A DNA stretch of 30,465 bases from Acidobacteriota bacterium (GCA_003165615.1 PLWR01000181.1:1-30465); one strand, 5' to 3'. Counted from the first letter of the stretch, positions 8,097 through 16,039 are shown. Made by a program: numbers and translations. Notes: generated by a model not told the origin, from the letters alone.

Positions 8097-8922
8097 AGTG
8101 TCCGACTGGCGAACCGCGCTGTGCGCTGGTTGCCGTAACGTTGACTCCTCGCGCCACCGCGCCGTTGACAGCGCTGGCCACATAATTCTCAAAGTCCTGC
8201 GTGCCGCGAATGATGACCACGCCCGAGCCAAAGCGCGCGGAGGCGCCGGCGGCGCCCGGCGCCAGTTCGGAATTCGGCATTCGGGATCCGGAATCTGGAC
8301 CCCCGAGCCCCTGTCCCATGTCCCGTGTCCCGTATCCCGAGCCGCTCGAGCTCTGCCGATGACCGCCCGAACCGGCCAGCAGGGCATATTGCGCTGCCGC
8401 TTCAAAGTGCAGGCCCGCGGCCATGATGGCGGCGGGATTGGGCGGCCATGATCCTTCGGCGAGCAGAGCGATGCCGCGCGCCGTTTCCCAAACTGCTTCC
8501 ACACCCGCCTGCGCCTTGCGGGCGGCAATCAGGCCAGCGAGGCCTGCGCTCACCAATTCGGCCCCCGCCGCTGACTGCGAGCGCAAGGCGAGGGTGGAGC
8601 GCTGCACGGCGTTCGAGTGCTGATCCGTTTGCGCCGTGGCCGTGGTGATTTCGGGCGACAGCACGCGGAAGGCCTCATGCATTTGACGCAGCGGCGCCAC
8701 GGCCATCTGGCTTTGGGTGTGCAGGCGCGAAAACACCGCCACTGCGTCCTGCTGAGCCTTCGTGGTCTTCAGAACTTCCGCCGTGTGCTCGCTCATGGCC
8801 TTGGAGTTCTTCTGGAGGCCCGCGGAGGTTGCATCGAGAATCTTAAGCGCCGACTGCGCACGCTCAGGGTGCGTACCGAGTTGGAGTAGCAGGTTGAGGA
8901 TGTTGTTTTCGCCTTTTTCCAT
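8095..8922 (-). CDS. Putative short tail tape measure protein
   Basis: The product has 275 residues. The N-terminal half is helical and Ala/Gln/Ser-rich (QSALKILDATSAGLQKNSKAMSEHTAEVLKTTKAQQD), with a later hydrophobic helix region (AELVSAGLAGLIAARKAQAG). This agrees with a tape measure, and the place directly after the tail chaperone supports it. Residues about 194-219 are encoded by a heptamer array and give a Gly/Ser/Arg-rich linker. The C-terminus ends SARFGSGVVIIRGTQDFENYVASAVNGAV. The length is small for the family and would imply a very short tail. No good ribosome site precedes the ATG. Confidence 0.55.
   Translation of the reverse strand: MEKGENNILNLLLQLGTHPERAQSALKILDATSAGLQKNSKAMSEHTAEVLKTTKAQQDAVAVFSRLHTQSQMAVAPLRQMHEAFRVLSPEITTATAQTDQHSNAVQRSTLALRSQSAAGAELVSAGLAGLIAARKAQAGVEAVWETARGIALLAEGSWPPNPAAIMAAGLHFEAAAQYALLAGSGGHRQSSSGSGYGTRDMGQGLGGPDSGSRMPNSELAPGAAGASARFGSGVVIIRGTQDFENYVASAVNGAVARGVNVTATSAQRGSPVGH
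8264..8341. repeat. Heptamer arrays (ATTCGGG and TGTCCCG families) inside the tape measure gene
   Basis: Units ATTCGGC, ATTCGGG, ATCCGGA face TGTCCCA, TGTCCCG, TATCCCG. They are translated in frame as a low-complexity linker. Confidence 0.75.
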
Positions 8923-8925
8923 TGT

Positions 8926-9040
8926 TAGCTCTCAGCTTTCAGCGGTCAGCGATCAGCTTCGCTTTGCCCGTTGTCAGTTTTCCGTGGTGTCGCCGCGGCG
9001 ACCAACGGTCGACGGGCTACGCACCGCGGACCACTGACGT
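8926..9040. repeat. Heptamer array (TCAGCGN family) and ACGGAC-type array
   Basis: TCAGCTT, TCAGCGG and TCAGCGA units are followed by a GTCAGTTTTCCGTGG arm and a CGCGGACCACTGAC arm around a CGCCGCGGCGACC centre like that near 2620. Confidence 0.75.
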
Positions 9041-9049
9041 CATTTCTCC

Positions 9050-9695
9050 TTACCATTCGAGAACATTCTCACCCTTCTCAAACTCGCCATGGTCGCGGGC
9101 GGCGAGGGTCTCAGCCGCGGCGCAATCCAGCAGAAAAGCCGGCATGCCCGTGAGCTCCAGGAGTTTGCTCGGCCGGCAGCAGCTTCGCTTCGCCACTTCC
9201 CCCAAGTACAGAAGGCGCTCCTTGTCCTCCAGGAAATCGGCCGAGGTCTTCAGTCGAGGTAACAGGTGACAGGTTACAGGTTACAGGGGTCTGATCCCTG
9301 TCACCTGTGCCCTGTTCCCTGTTCCCTGTGCTGAACACCTCGCCTCGCAGCCAGCGGAAAATGAATTTCAAATCCTCAATCAGAATATCGGCGAGCCCGA
9401 TTTCATCTGCCCCAGGAGCCGACGCAAAGCGGGGCTGTACAAATAAACGCGTGAGCGTCTCGGTGAGCCACTGGGTAAACGCTTCAATATCTTCCGTCTT
9501 AACTTCCTCGGGCTTGGCGTCGGTGACTCTGGCTTGAAGTTGTGTGCCCGCTCGACCCATGGCCAGCGCGGCGAACACCGGGGGCCGGCAAAGCAGAACC
9601 GGAAGCCCGGAACCCGGTAGGATGACGCGCTCAATGTTGGCGCGCTCCACTGCGCGCTTGAAATCTTCTGCTTTGGCAATACCGTTGCCTGACAT
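9050..9695 (-). CDS. Tail assembly chaperone-like protein in two reading frames
   Basis: The first frame starts at the ATG at 9695 (AGGAG upstream) and encodes about 118 sensible residues ending LIEDLKFIFRWLRGEV. Then a heptamer array (9256-9332) is translated, and the frame continues as low-quality protein to 9111. A second, better frame is open from about 9253 to the TAA at 9050-9052 and encodes SADFLEDKERLLYLGEVAKR ... CRPSKLLELTGMPAFLLD ... ENVLEW, which resembles the C-terminal part of a tail chaperone. The second frame is offset by +1 (or -2). Its place between tail tube and tape measure is that of G/GT chaperones, which often use programmed frameshifting. It may be that, or a gene broken by the repeat. 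Confidence 0.6.
9256..9332. repeat. Inverted heptamer array (AGGTTAC / GGAACAG families) at the chaperone frame change
   Basis: AGGTGAC, AGGTTAC, AGGTTAC units face CCTGTTC, CCTGTTC units. The two good coding frames of the tail chaperone meet here. Confidence 0.85.
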
Positions 9696-9720
9696 CCAAT
9701 TGCTCCTACACATGATGAAT

Positions 9721-9786
9721 AGAAGGATAAAGTGTGAAAGGTGAAGAGCTGCGGCAGCTTTTACCCTTTATCCTTTAACCTTTAAA
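9721..9786. repeat. Inverted heptamer array (CTTTAAC family)
   Basis: AAGGATA, AAGTGTG, AAAGGTG units face CTTTATC, CTTTAAC, CTTTAAA units around GAGCTGCGGCAGC. Confidence 0.8.
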
Positions 9787-10570
9787 CTTGTCTGTACACT
9801 TTCCCCCCGCGGTCACCCACCGGCCGGTTCAGGTCCGCGATTGCCTGAAACGTGACTTTGTAGGTTGTCTCTTTGCCGCGCTGGAATGGCAGCTTCAACG
9901 TTTCCTTTTGATAGGCGCGGTAGATCTGGGAGATGACAAACTTCGCGGTCTGGTCCTTGCGCTTGGAGATCAGCAGCACGCTGTACTTGGGCACGGGCTT
10001 GAGGCCGCCGAAGGCAATTTCTTCGTAAACCTGCGATCCGGCAGGCAGAGCGGTGTCTGTGCCCGTGGCGTAAGTGCCGTGGGGAATCAGAATCTGAAGC
10101 TTGTTGCAGTCAGATTCTTTCAAGGTGACCGCGATGGAGTCCACTTCGCCCGTCATCACCACGTCGATGGGCAGCGTCTCCTGGTCGGCAGTGGTTTCTT
10201 CAACCTTGGCGCCGATATCGAGATCGGTCACGCCTTCGAGTGCTCCCGCGAACAGGTAAGCCGGCGACAGCGCCACGCAGGTCCAAACCACGACGGCGCC
10301 GTCAGAAGTCACCGCGCCGAGTGTATTGCCCCAAGTGCTGGGCACGCTGGTGTACGTGGTGCCGCCGGTCGTGCACTCTTGAACGTTGCCGTTCGAGTCC
10401 ACGATCATCTGTCCGGGGGTGACGGCTTGCCCCGCTGACCATGCCGGTTGCGAGGGCGTGCCGTCCGCGCCAATGAGGTGCCGCTTCCCGCTGGCGGGCG
10501 CGCAGACATTCAAATAAATCCAGCCAGGGCCCTGGTGAATCAGAGTGGGAGTGGGTGTTCCGAGAGGCAT
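9782..10570 (-). CDS. Major tail tube protein with an inserted beta module
   Basis: This 262-residue protein has AAAGGAG eight nt before the ATG at 10570. Residues about 45-95 hold a module (GQMIVDSNGNVQECTTGGTTY, then STWGNTLGAVTSDGAVVVWTC) also present in the giant tail protein. The rest fits a tail tube: FAGALEGVTDLDIGAKVEETTADQE, PIDVVMTGEVDSIAVTL and a C-terminal TYKVTFQAIADLNRPVGDRGGKVY. The position before the tail chaperone and tape measure supports the call. The module may decorate the tail surface; that is inference. Confidence 0.7.
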   Translation of the reverse strand: MPLGTPTPTLIHQGPGWIYLNVCAPASGKRHLIGADGTPSQPAWSAGQAVTPGQMIVDSNGNVQECTTGGTTYTSVPSTWGNTLGAVTSDGAVVVWTCVALSPAYLFAGALEGVTDLDIGAKVEETTADQETLPIDVVMTGEVDSIAVTLKESDCNKLQILIPHGTYATGTDTALPAGSQVYEEIAFGGLKPVPKYSVLLISKRKDQTAKFVISQIYRAYQKETLKLPFQRGKETTYKVTFQAIADLNRPVGDRGGKVYRQV

Positions 10571-10611
10571 TTTACTGCTCCTTTCGAATAAACTTGTCGC
10601 CGTTCAATCTT

Positions 10612-10737
10612 CAATCGGGTGATCCGATGATCGGGTGATCGGGTGAACAGAGGCTTCGGTTGATACGTTTGTGATCTGCTAATCTGCTCTTTCTTTGCTC
10701 ATCCGATCACCCGATCTCCCGATCACCCGATCCCTCA
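10612..10737. repeat. Inverted octamer array (GATCGGGT family)
   Basis: The left arm GATCCGAT/GATCGGGT/GATCGGGT and the right arm GATCACCC/GATCTCCC/GATCACCC frame about 50 bp. The stop codon of the upstream gene (10735-10737) is at its edge. Confidence 0.85.
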
Positions 10738-11307
10738 CGTTTCCTCCAGCTCAAACAACACGGTGACCGTAACGCGCATGATGGGAACGTCGATGCCGGG
10801 CGGCGTGACCTGGCCCGGCGCATGGGACTCGACAAAAACATCGTTCACGGTCCCCGAGGCGTTCGGCACGGTCGCGCCGCTGGGGACGGTCTCGTGTTGA
10901 ATGGGCAGGGAGATGGTCCAGTCCCCGAGGGAGGGCCAGGGTCCGGCGCTGGTAATGATCATGTCGAGCAGGCGCGCATAATCCTGTGCGTCCTCTTGCG
11001 CCATCTCCTGGTCGTACTGGCCGGAATCGAGCGCCAGGTTGATGCGCAGTTCGTGATGCCGTATCGCCTTGTCAGCGCCGCGGTCAAAGTTTGTGGGGCC
11101 GATTTCCAGGGAGAGCCAGGGCCAACCCGTCCGCGGCCCGGGGCCTTTGTGGAATTCCGCAATAGGAGTGAGCGGCTGATTGCCGTTCACGGCGCGCGCG
11201 GCGTTGATGACGCTGAGCGCCGCGGCCTGGTCGCGCTGGATAATCGCGATCAGTTGATTGACCAGAGGCTTGGCGAATTGTGCGTTATAAGCTTGAGTCC
11301 AACTCAT
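10735..11307 (-). CDS. Putative tail completion / neck protein
   Basis: This 190-residue protein starts at the ATG at 11307, which has GAGGA five nt upstream. Key stretches are LVNQLIAIIQRDQAAALSVIN, WPWLSLEIGPTNFD, ELRINLALDSGQYDQEMAQEDAQDYARLLDMII and a C-terminal MRVTVTVLFELEE. The helix-then-beta layout and the site between the Gp36-like connector and the tail tube match proteins at the Mu Gp37 or tail-completion position. I cannot assign a precise family. Confidence 0.55.
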   Translation of the reverse strand: MSWTQAYNAQFAKPLVNQLIAIIQRDQAAALSVINAARAVNGNQPLTPIAEFHKGPGPRTGWPWLSLEIGPTNFDRGADKAIRHHELRINLALDSGQYDQEMAQEDAQDYARLLDMIITSAGPWPSLGDWTISLPIQHETVPSGATVPNASGTVNDVFVESHAPGQVTPPGIDVPIMRVTVTVLFELEET

Positions 11308-11317
11308 TGCAGTCCTC

Positions 11318-11403
11318 AAATCGGGTCATTTAATCATCGGGTCATTGAGTCATCTAAAAGCTTTTCAATGAACCGATGACCCGATGAACCAATGACCCGA
11401 TTC
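11318..11403. repeat. Inverted octamer array (TCATCGGG family)
   Basis: TCATTTAA, TCATCGGG and TCATTGAG units face CGATGACC and CAATGACC units around an AAAAGCTTTT centre. Confidence 0.85.
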
Positions 11404-11404
11404 C

Positions 11405-11938
11405 CTAAAATTCTCTCCGGTCCCACTTCTTGAACACGTTGGTGGAATCCTCGTTCGAAGTCTCGCTCGGGTACTGGTCTCCGCCGGCGACGCCACCCAG
11501 TTGCGGGCGCGGCGTTTCGACTTTGGCGAGAGGGTCGAAGAGGTAGTCGTAGTCACCGCCCTGGGCCAGCGGTTTGCCCTCCGCGTCGCGGGCGTTGAGC
11601 TTGTTGGACAGTTCATGGAATTCGTCCTCAAAGCCCTTCGCCACGCGGACTGCCGCGGCAATTCCGGAGGTTTCAAACACCTCGGCGAGTTGCGCGCAGG
11701 CGCCATACCGGTTGATCTTTTCCAGCAGGTTCAACTGGTCGGCGCTAAAGGTTCCCTGCCAGGCGGTGAAACCCAGGCTCGAATAGGCTTCCTGGAAGCG
11801 CCGCTGCAAGATGGCATCAATTTCCCCCGCCACGTCGTCAATGTAATTCTGGATGAGCGTGTCGGACGGTCCCTTCGCTCCACTGCGCGTAAACGTTGGA
11901 AACATGCCGGCGACTTGGGTGATTGTGGTGTAGCTCAT
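11405..11938 (-). CDS. Head-tail connector, Mu Gp36-like (DUF1320-like)
   Basis: This 177-residue protein has the ATG at 11938 with GAGG upstream. The N-terminus MSYTTITQVAGMFPTF, then LIQNYIDDVAGEIDAILQRRF and LNLLEKINRYGACAQLAEVF, gives the helical pattern of adaptor proteins at the Mu Gp36 position, which attach to the portal. The C-terminal third is polar and ends VFKKWDRREF. Order in the operon (capsid, Gp35-like, small protein, this gene) supports the call. Upstream residues in the longer frame translate only an array. Confidence 0.6.
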   Translation of the reverse strand: MSYTTITQVAGMFPTFTRSGAKGPSDTLIQNYIDDVAGEIDAILQRRFQEAYSSLGFTAWQGTFSADQLNLLEKINRYGACAQLAEVFETSGIAAAVRVAKGFEDEFHELSNKLNARDAEGKPLAQGGDYDYLFDPLAKVETPRPQLGGVAGGDQYPSETSNEDSTNVFKKWDRREF

Positions 11939-11952
11939 AAATACCTCGCGCT

Positions 11953-12020
11953 GAGGAGCTGGGTTCTGGGAGCTGGGTTCTGGGGGAGCGCTTGTCCCCA
12001 GCACCGAGTCCCCAGCCGCC
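11953..12020. repeat. Inverted heptamer array (CTGGGTT / CCCCAGC family)
   Basis: GCTGGGT, TCTGGGA, GCTGGGT and TCTGGGG units face CCCCAGC units. Confidence 0.8.
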
Positions 12021-12024
12021 GCTC

Positions 12025-12315
12025 TTATACCGTGACGTAAACACTGATCGTCGTCCCGCTTCCGGAGTCGATCGTGTAATACAGATTGGTGGCGTCCGCT
12101 GCCTGGGTGCGATGCACGGCCACGTTGGAAGTGAGCAGGACTGACTCGTCCTTGGGCGGCTCCCCGATCGCCTGATTATTGGGCGCCACAATGCCGTGGG
12201 CGATGGTGTTGGCTCCGCTGGCGAGACCGGTAATGTCCACCCGGATGCGCCGTACAAGCTGACGGCGGTCGAGGCGGAACGTGTAAAGCGTGGTGTAAGT
12301 TGCTGAAGCTGACAT
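12025..12315 (-). CDS. Small beta-rich virion protein, unknown function
   Basis: This 96-residue protein starts at the ATG at 12315, with GGAGG six nt upstream. The longer frame only translates the CAGGTGT array. The sequence is beta-rich: YTFRLDRRQLVRRIRVDITGLASG, ESVLLTSNVAVHR and a C-terminal TISVYVTV. It sits between the Gp35-like and Gp36-like genes, where structural accessory proteins are common. No family recognised. Confidence 0.6.
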   Translation of the reverse strand: MSASATYTTLYTFRLDRRQLVRRIRVDITGLASGANTIAHGIVAPNNQAIGEPPKDESVLLTSNVAVHRTQAADATNLYYTIDSGSGTTISVYVTV

Positions 12316-12321
12316 AAAAAC

Positions 12322-12429
12322 CTCCAGGTTCCAGGTATCAGGTGTCAGGTAAACCAGGTGCCAGATATCGGCTCCGGGGCTCAGGTCTTTTGCTGGCACC
12401 TGACACCTGACACCTGGCACCTGACACCT
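12322..12429. repeat. Inverted heptamer array (CAGGTGT family)
   Basis: CAGGTTC, CAGGTAT, CAGGTGT units face CACCTGA and CACCTGG units; the whole gap is an array. Confidence 0.85.
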
Positions 12430-12769
12430 ATTTTCTCTTTGCCGCCTTCGCGGCTCGGAACGCCACGAACTCTTCGTATTCAGCCTTCTCGGCCGCGGCT
12501 TTGGCGGCGGCTTTCTCCGCATCTTCCCGGGCTTTCTTTTCCCGGGCCTCCGCGCCGCCGATGGGATCCGGCTTGCCGTCAAACAGGGGCACCTGGCCGT
12601 AGATGAGGACGCCGGCTTCTTCCTCGGTCAGTTCAATCTCGCCCGAGGCATCCACCGGAATGGGCTTCCCATGGCCCCCGCTGGGCAATTCTTTTTGCCC
12701 AACCGCGCCGCCGGGAACGTACAGAACGTTTTTCTTCTCGATGGGTTGTAATACCAGGTACTTGGGCAT
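12428..12769 (-). CDS. Mu Gp35-like capsid-module protein
   Basis: This 113-residue protein starts at the ATG at 12769 with GGGAG upstream. Residues 1-65 fit the Gp35-type pattern: MPKYLVLQPI, GKPIPVDASGEIELTEEEAGVLIYGQV. The last 45 residues are a charged helix (AREKKAREDAEKAAAKAAAEKAEYEEF) and probably a coiled coil. The location just after the capsid gene matches Mu-like order. Exact function in the virion is unknown. Confidence 0.55.
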   Translation of the reverse strand: MPKYLVLQPIEKKNVLYVPGGAVGQKELPSGGHGKPIPVDASGEIELTEEEAGVLIYGQVPLFDGKPDPIGGAEAREKKAREDAEKAAAKAAAEKAEYEEFVAFRAAKAAKRK

Positions 12770-12782
12770 TGAAACGCTCCCT

Positions 12783-12850
12783 TCAGAGGTGTCAGGTGTC
12801 AGGTGCCGGGTGCCAGGCTTACTGACACCTGACACCTGGTACCTGAAACC
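12783..12850. repeat. Inverted heptamer array (CAGGTGT family), hairpin
   Basis: GTCAGGT/GTCAGGT/GCCGGGT units face CTGACAC/CTGACAC units across a short loop between the capsid gene and the next gene. Confidence 0.85.
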
Positions 12851-12854
12851 TTCT

Positions 12855-13796
12855 TTACGCGACGGCGCTTTTGAACACGTACATCGCGCTCGGCACGACC
12901 AGCTTCACGCAGTAGTAGGTTTGGAATTCGATCATGTCGCCACTGCGTTCTTCCACCCGATAGCGCTTCACCAGCATCCCGCCGTTTTGCGGAACCCCGT
13001 AGAGCCAACGGAAAGTTGTGCCCGGCGTGATCATCATTTGTCCCTGGCCATTGGGAACGTAAGCCAGGATGGCGTTCTTACCCCACAGGTAATTGAGGTT
13101 GTGCGCCACACCCTGTTGGGCCGTGTCATAAAGCGCCTTGGCAACAATGAAGTTGTCAACATTGAATAATCCTGCAAGCTGCTGATCGGTGGGGTACCCG
13201 AGCGGCAGCGCGTGGTTCTTAAAGCGGTCGAGAATGACCGGGTGCTGGATGAGCTGCAACCACACGGGATAGCCCAGCAGGAGGGTGTTCGGTTCCTTGG
13301 TGCTGCTGAGGAGGATGGTGGAGCGCTGCGCGGTAATGGCGGCAACGGGATCCGAATTCTGAAAATCGCTCCACTGCGCCGTTCCCGTCAGCGTCGTGCT
13401 GGGCACGGAGGCGGAGTTCATGATCAGGTTGAATACCGAAAGTTCGCGCTGCTTATCGATGATGTCGGCCAGGGTTTCGGTGGTGAAGACCTCGGGTCCG
13501 GTGGAGAGGTCCCACTTGGCGCGGAGCTCGTCGGGGATGAGTTGCTTCTGCGCTTTGCCGTCGCAGTAATACTCATCGTTTGACATGCGCCAGGCGGGCA
13601 GTTCATTGGCTTCGCTGCCCGGCGCGCGCTCGGTCTGGTAGGCCTTGAAGCGTTCGAACCCGAAGATCGGGTAGCGATCGTTTTGCTTCGAAACCGGGAA
13701 GTCGGGGAAAAGCCGTCCCGCCACAAAATCCTGGTTGCGGTAGACGACGGAATAGTTGGTCAGAAATTGGTCAAGATGGGCTAAAGAAACTTCCAT
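12855..13796 (-). CDS. Major capsid protein (putative)
   Basis: This 313-residue protein has GAGGTTTAAAC before the ATG at 13796. It begins LDQFLTNYSVVYRNQDFVAGRLFP and ends with a beta-rich P-domain-like part (MLVKRYRVEERSGDMIEFQTYYCVKLVVPSAMYVFKSAVA), which fits HK97-fold capsid proteins. The central region has a long helix (TETLADIIDKQRELSVFNLIMNSAS). Position after the protease/scaffold and decoration genes and before the connector genes supports it strongly. Fold assignment is by pattern, not by comparison. Confidence 0.75.
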   Translation of the reverse strand: MEVSLAHLDQFLTNYSVVYRNQDFVAGRLFPDFPVSKQNDRYPIFGFERFKAYQTERAPGSEANELPAWRMSNDEYYCDGKAQKQLIPDELRAKWDLSTGPEVFTTETLADIIDKQRELSVFNLIMNSASVPSTTLTGTAQWSDFQNSDPVAAITAQRSTILLSSTKEPNTLLLGYPVWLQLIQHPVILDRFKNHALPLGYPTDQQLAGLFNVDNFIVAKALYDTAQQGVAHNLNYLWGKNAILAYVPNGQGQMMITPGTTFRWLYGVPQNGGMLVKRYRVEERSGDMIEFQTYYCVKLVVPSAMYVFKSAVA

Positions 13797-13802
13797 GTTT
13801 AA

Positions 13803-13996
13803 ACCTCGGGGCTAGGGTTTTGGGGTTAGGGGTTAGGGAAGACCCGAATCCCTAATCCCTAATTCCTAATCCCTGGTTGCGCGCAGCGTGGTAGTCCGAA
13901 GATTCCACGCCGGGCGCCACACCGCCGGGGATCGGGGCTCAGTCTTCAGGGCTCGGCATCCCGAACCCCTAATCCCTAACCCCTAATCCCGGCTTT
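13803..13996. repeat. Long composite GGGTTAG-type array between decoration and capsid genes
   Basis: GGGTTAG and CCCTAAT arms at 13803-13876 are followed by about 45 bp of unique GC-rich sequence and a second arm pair ending CCGGCTTTTT at the stop of the upstream gene. Confidence 0.85.
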
Positions 13997-14500
13997 TTAC
14001 AGCTTCACCTGCTGCAGCGTCACGGAGATCCGAATGCGTTGGTTGATTGCGGTCGACGGGTATTTCGCCCGCCCGACGCAGTAGTACATGGTGCCCACGG
14101 TGCCGTTGCGAATGGAGGTCACGCGGCCGTAGGTGTCAGCGATATAGACCAGGTCATCGGCCTGGATGGTGGTGTCTGCCGCGATCACTTCGGCCTCCGG
14201 CGCGAAGGTAATCAATCCCCAGGCGCGGCCCTGGGAAACAAAAGGAGAGGGTGGGACGGTGCCGTTGATGGGATTGCCGGAGATGGGGTCAAGCCACAGT
14301 TCTGAAGTCAGCGGGTAGCCGGGCTCCACCACGTCCTGGGCCAGGACGCCCACGGGTTGCACGTTGGCGCCCGTCGGCAGTCCCATATAGAAATCTGATT
14401 CCGTTGTGGGGTTGGTGACCGGCAAGCCCATGACCGTGCCGCGCAGAGCGCGGATGTTCGTGTCGAACTTGGCGGCCGTCAATCCTTGATTTCCAAGCAT
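13997..14500 (-). CDS. Head decoration / capsid-stabilising protein (putative)
   Basis: This 167-residue protein has a strong AAGGAGG six nt before the ATG at 14500. The sequence is beta-rich: DFYMGLPTGANVQPVGVLAQDVVEPGYPLT, AWGLITFAPEAEVIAADTTIQADDLVYIADTYGRV, TMYYCVGRAKYPSTAINQRIRISVTL. The small-barrel pattern (value added, barrel, C-terminal strand) and the site between scaffold and capsid are typical of decoration proteins, which bind the capsid exterior after expansion. Confidence 0.6.
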   Translation of the reverse strand: MLGNQGLTAAKFDTNIRALRGTVMGLPVTNPTTESDFYMGLPTGANVQPVGVLAQDVVEPGYPLTSELWLDPISGNPINGTVPPSPFVSQGRAWGLITFAPEAEVIAADTTIQADDLVYIADTYGRVTSIRNGTVGTMYYCVGRAKYPSTAINQRIRISVTLQQVKL

Positions 14501-14516
14501 AGTTCCTCCTTTTAAA

Positions 14517-14607
14517 TGCTGTCAGTTGTCCGTTGTCCGTAGTCAGTCGCCCGCGGCCCGTCGAGCCTAACGCACAACGGACCACGGACTACGGACCACG
14601 GACAGCT
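14517..14607. repeat. Inverted heptamer array (ACGGACA family)
   Basis: TGTCAGT, TGTCCGT, TGTCCGT, AGTCAGT units face ACGGACC and ACGGACT units and end in ACGGACAGCTCTT at the stop of the protease gene. Confidence 0.85.
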
Positions 14608-14608
14608 C

Positions 14609-16039
14609 TTACGCACTTTTCGCATCGGACCGGTAGTTCTTGAGCAAGTCGGGATTATTCTTCGCGACCAGCGCGCCGGCCTTGCGATGGGCGTCCAGTT
14701 CGTTGAGTCGCGGCTCCACCTGCAGGAGCTGCTGCTTCTTTTCCTCCACCATGCGCGCGAAGAGTTGTCGCGGTGATTCGCCGGTTTCTGAACCCGTGCC
14801 GCCGAGGCCGACGACGGAGTTCGGTTTGTACATGGCCGGACGGTCTTCCACCAGCGACTTGAAGGCCGCGCTGTCAGAAAGCGCCAGGCGCAGGGGTGCG
14901 CCCGTTGCCATCATGGCCGGCGTGACCTGGCCGCGCTGGAAGGCGCTCAGGACGCGTTGTTCGGCGTCCTTGGCACGGCGCCATGCCGAGCGGCTGATCC
15001 TTCCGCTGTCATCGAGCGCATCCAGCCGTTGGGGATTCAGCCGGCCGTCCGCGCCGATGCTCTCGCACAGCAGAGTGACCTCGGCCTTGGGCGGATGAAG
15101 CGCCAACGCCAGCAGGGTGCGGATTTCTTCCTGCGTCCTGCCCTCCGCGCCCACTTCACTGGCGAACGTCGTATAGGCATCGGCGCTCAAGGTTGAGATG
15201 CCCGCGCCACGCGCGCTCAGATTGTCTTGATTGGCTCCCCCCTCATGGCTGACGTGTTTTGCCACGTAGCCGCAGAGGTGGTCGTTCTCGATCTCACCGA
15301 CCTTACGATCTCCGTCGTAGGCTTCGTGTGTGCCGTCGGCGGAGCACTTCAGAGTCAGGTTGGGCATTGTTCCTCCTTGTTCCGCCGAGAGGCGGGTTGG
15401 CATCTGGGTTCTGGGTTCCGGGGACTGGGGACTGGGGACTGGGGGATCCCCAGCACCTAGCCCCCAGCACCCAGCCCCTTGCATTGACAGCCAGATTTCC
15501 GGCAGTTCATCCAAAAACGGTTGGTTGGTCAGCGCCACGCTGGTCAGCGTCAAGCCCTGGGACTCACCCGTTTTGCGATCGGGGTATTCCTTGGCGAAGG
15601 CCGCGGACACGTAGCGATACTCCCGGTTCTTGATCATCTGGCGGGCGCGCGCCGTGGGCTCGTAACGGCCGTACAAAATCCATCGGGGCTGGGGGCTGGG
15701 GGCTGGGGGCTGGGTTTTTCCCGTGTCCCGTGTCCCGGGTCCCGGGTCCCGGAATTCCTCCGGCTCATCGAGCGCCAAGATACGTCCCGCGCTGGGGGTG
15801 GGCTCGCCGGCGGCGCGTTCCAGGTCCTCGCTCGCGTGGTCGTAGTCCACGTTCAGATCGTGGTTGGCGAGTTTCTGAAAATTCTCCACCGCATGGCACA
15901 GCTCGTCGCGGGTGAAGGAAACATCGCGGCCGCCCTTCACCCAACTGCCCGTGACCAGAATGGGAATGCGCGCGAGTCCCTCGGCGGGCACGGCGCTGAG
16001 CTGGGATATAAAGTGGTAATTCTTGTTTTCGTCAGACAT
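14609..16039 (-). CDS. Prohead protease-scaffold fusion, Mu I/Z-like
   Basis: This 476-residue protein starts at the ATG at 16039 (GAGGAA upstream). Residues 20-180 match the Mu protease type: PAEGLARIPILVTG, then VDYDHASED (64-72), YRYVSAAFAKEY and LTLTSVALTNQPFLDELPEI. The C-terminal half (from about 225) is helical and charged, ending RMVEEKKQQLLQVEPRLNELDAHRKAGALVAKN, as expected for an internal scaffold cleaved from the prohead. Two in-frame heptamer arrays interrupt the protease part (residues about 96-119 and 187-212). An internal ATG near 15366 with good AGGAGGAAC upstream could give a separate scaffold product, as in Mu. Confidence 0.72.
   Translation of the reverse strand: MSDENKNYHFISQLSAVPAEGLARIPILVTGSWVKGGRDVSFTRDELCHAVENFQKLANHDLNVDYDHASEDLERAAGEPTPSAGRILALDEPEEFRDPGPGTRDTGKTQPPAPSPQPRWILYGRYEPTARARQMIKNREYRYVSAAFAKEYPDRKTGESQGLTLTSVALTNQPFLDELPEIWLSMQGAGCWGLGAGDPPVPSPQSPEPRTQMPTRLSAEQGGTMPNLTLKCSADGTHEAYDGDRKVGEIENDHLCGYVAKHVSHEGGANQDNLSARGAGISTLSADAYTTFASEVGAEGRTQEEIRTLLALALHPPKAEVTLLCESIGADGRLNPQRLDALDDSGRISRSAWRRAKDAEQRVLSAFQRGQVTPAMMATGAPLRLALSDSAAFKSLVEDRPAMYKPNSVVGLGGTGSETGESPRQLFARMVEEKKQQLLQVEPRLNELDAHRKAGALVAKNNPDLLKNYRSDAKSA
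15403..15480. repeat. In-frame heptamer array (CTGGGGA family) in the protease gene
   Basis: CTGGGTT, CTGGGTT, CTGGGGA x3 units face CCCCAGC, CCCCCAG units; translated as a Gly/Pro/Ser-rich linker. Confidence 0.85.
15685..15760. repeat. In-frame heptamer array (GGGCTGG and TGTCCCG families) in the protease gene
   Basis: Four GGGGCTG units are followed by TGTCCCG and GGTCCCG units. It separates the VDYDH motif part from WILYGRYEPTAR. Confidence 0.85.

Noticed and set aside
9111..9250. Continuation of the first tail-chaperone frame to 9111
   Set aside because: The residues after the array (GRFPGGQGAPSVLGGSG) have no protein-like pattern, whereas the other frame does.
12025..12582. The 185-residue extended form of the small virion protein
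   Set aside because: The first half only translates the CAGGTGT array and the end of another gene in a wrong frame; a GGAGG site marks the start at 12315.
8018..13996. GGGTTAG units as telomere-like sequence
   Set aside because: The array is internal, degenerate and inverted, and is one of many families with other sequences.
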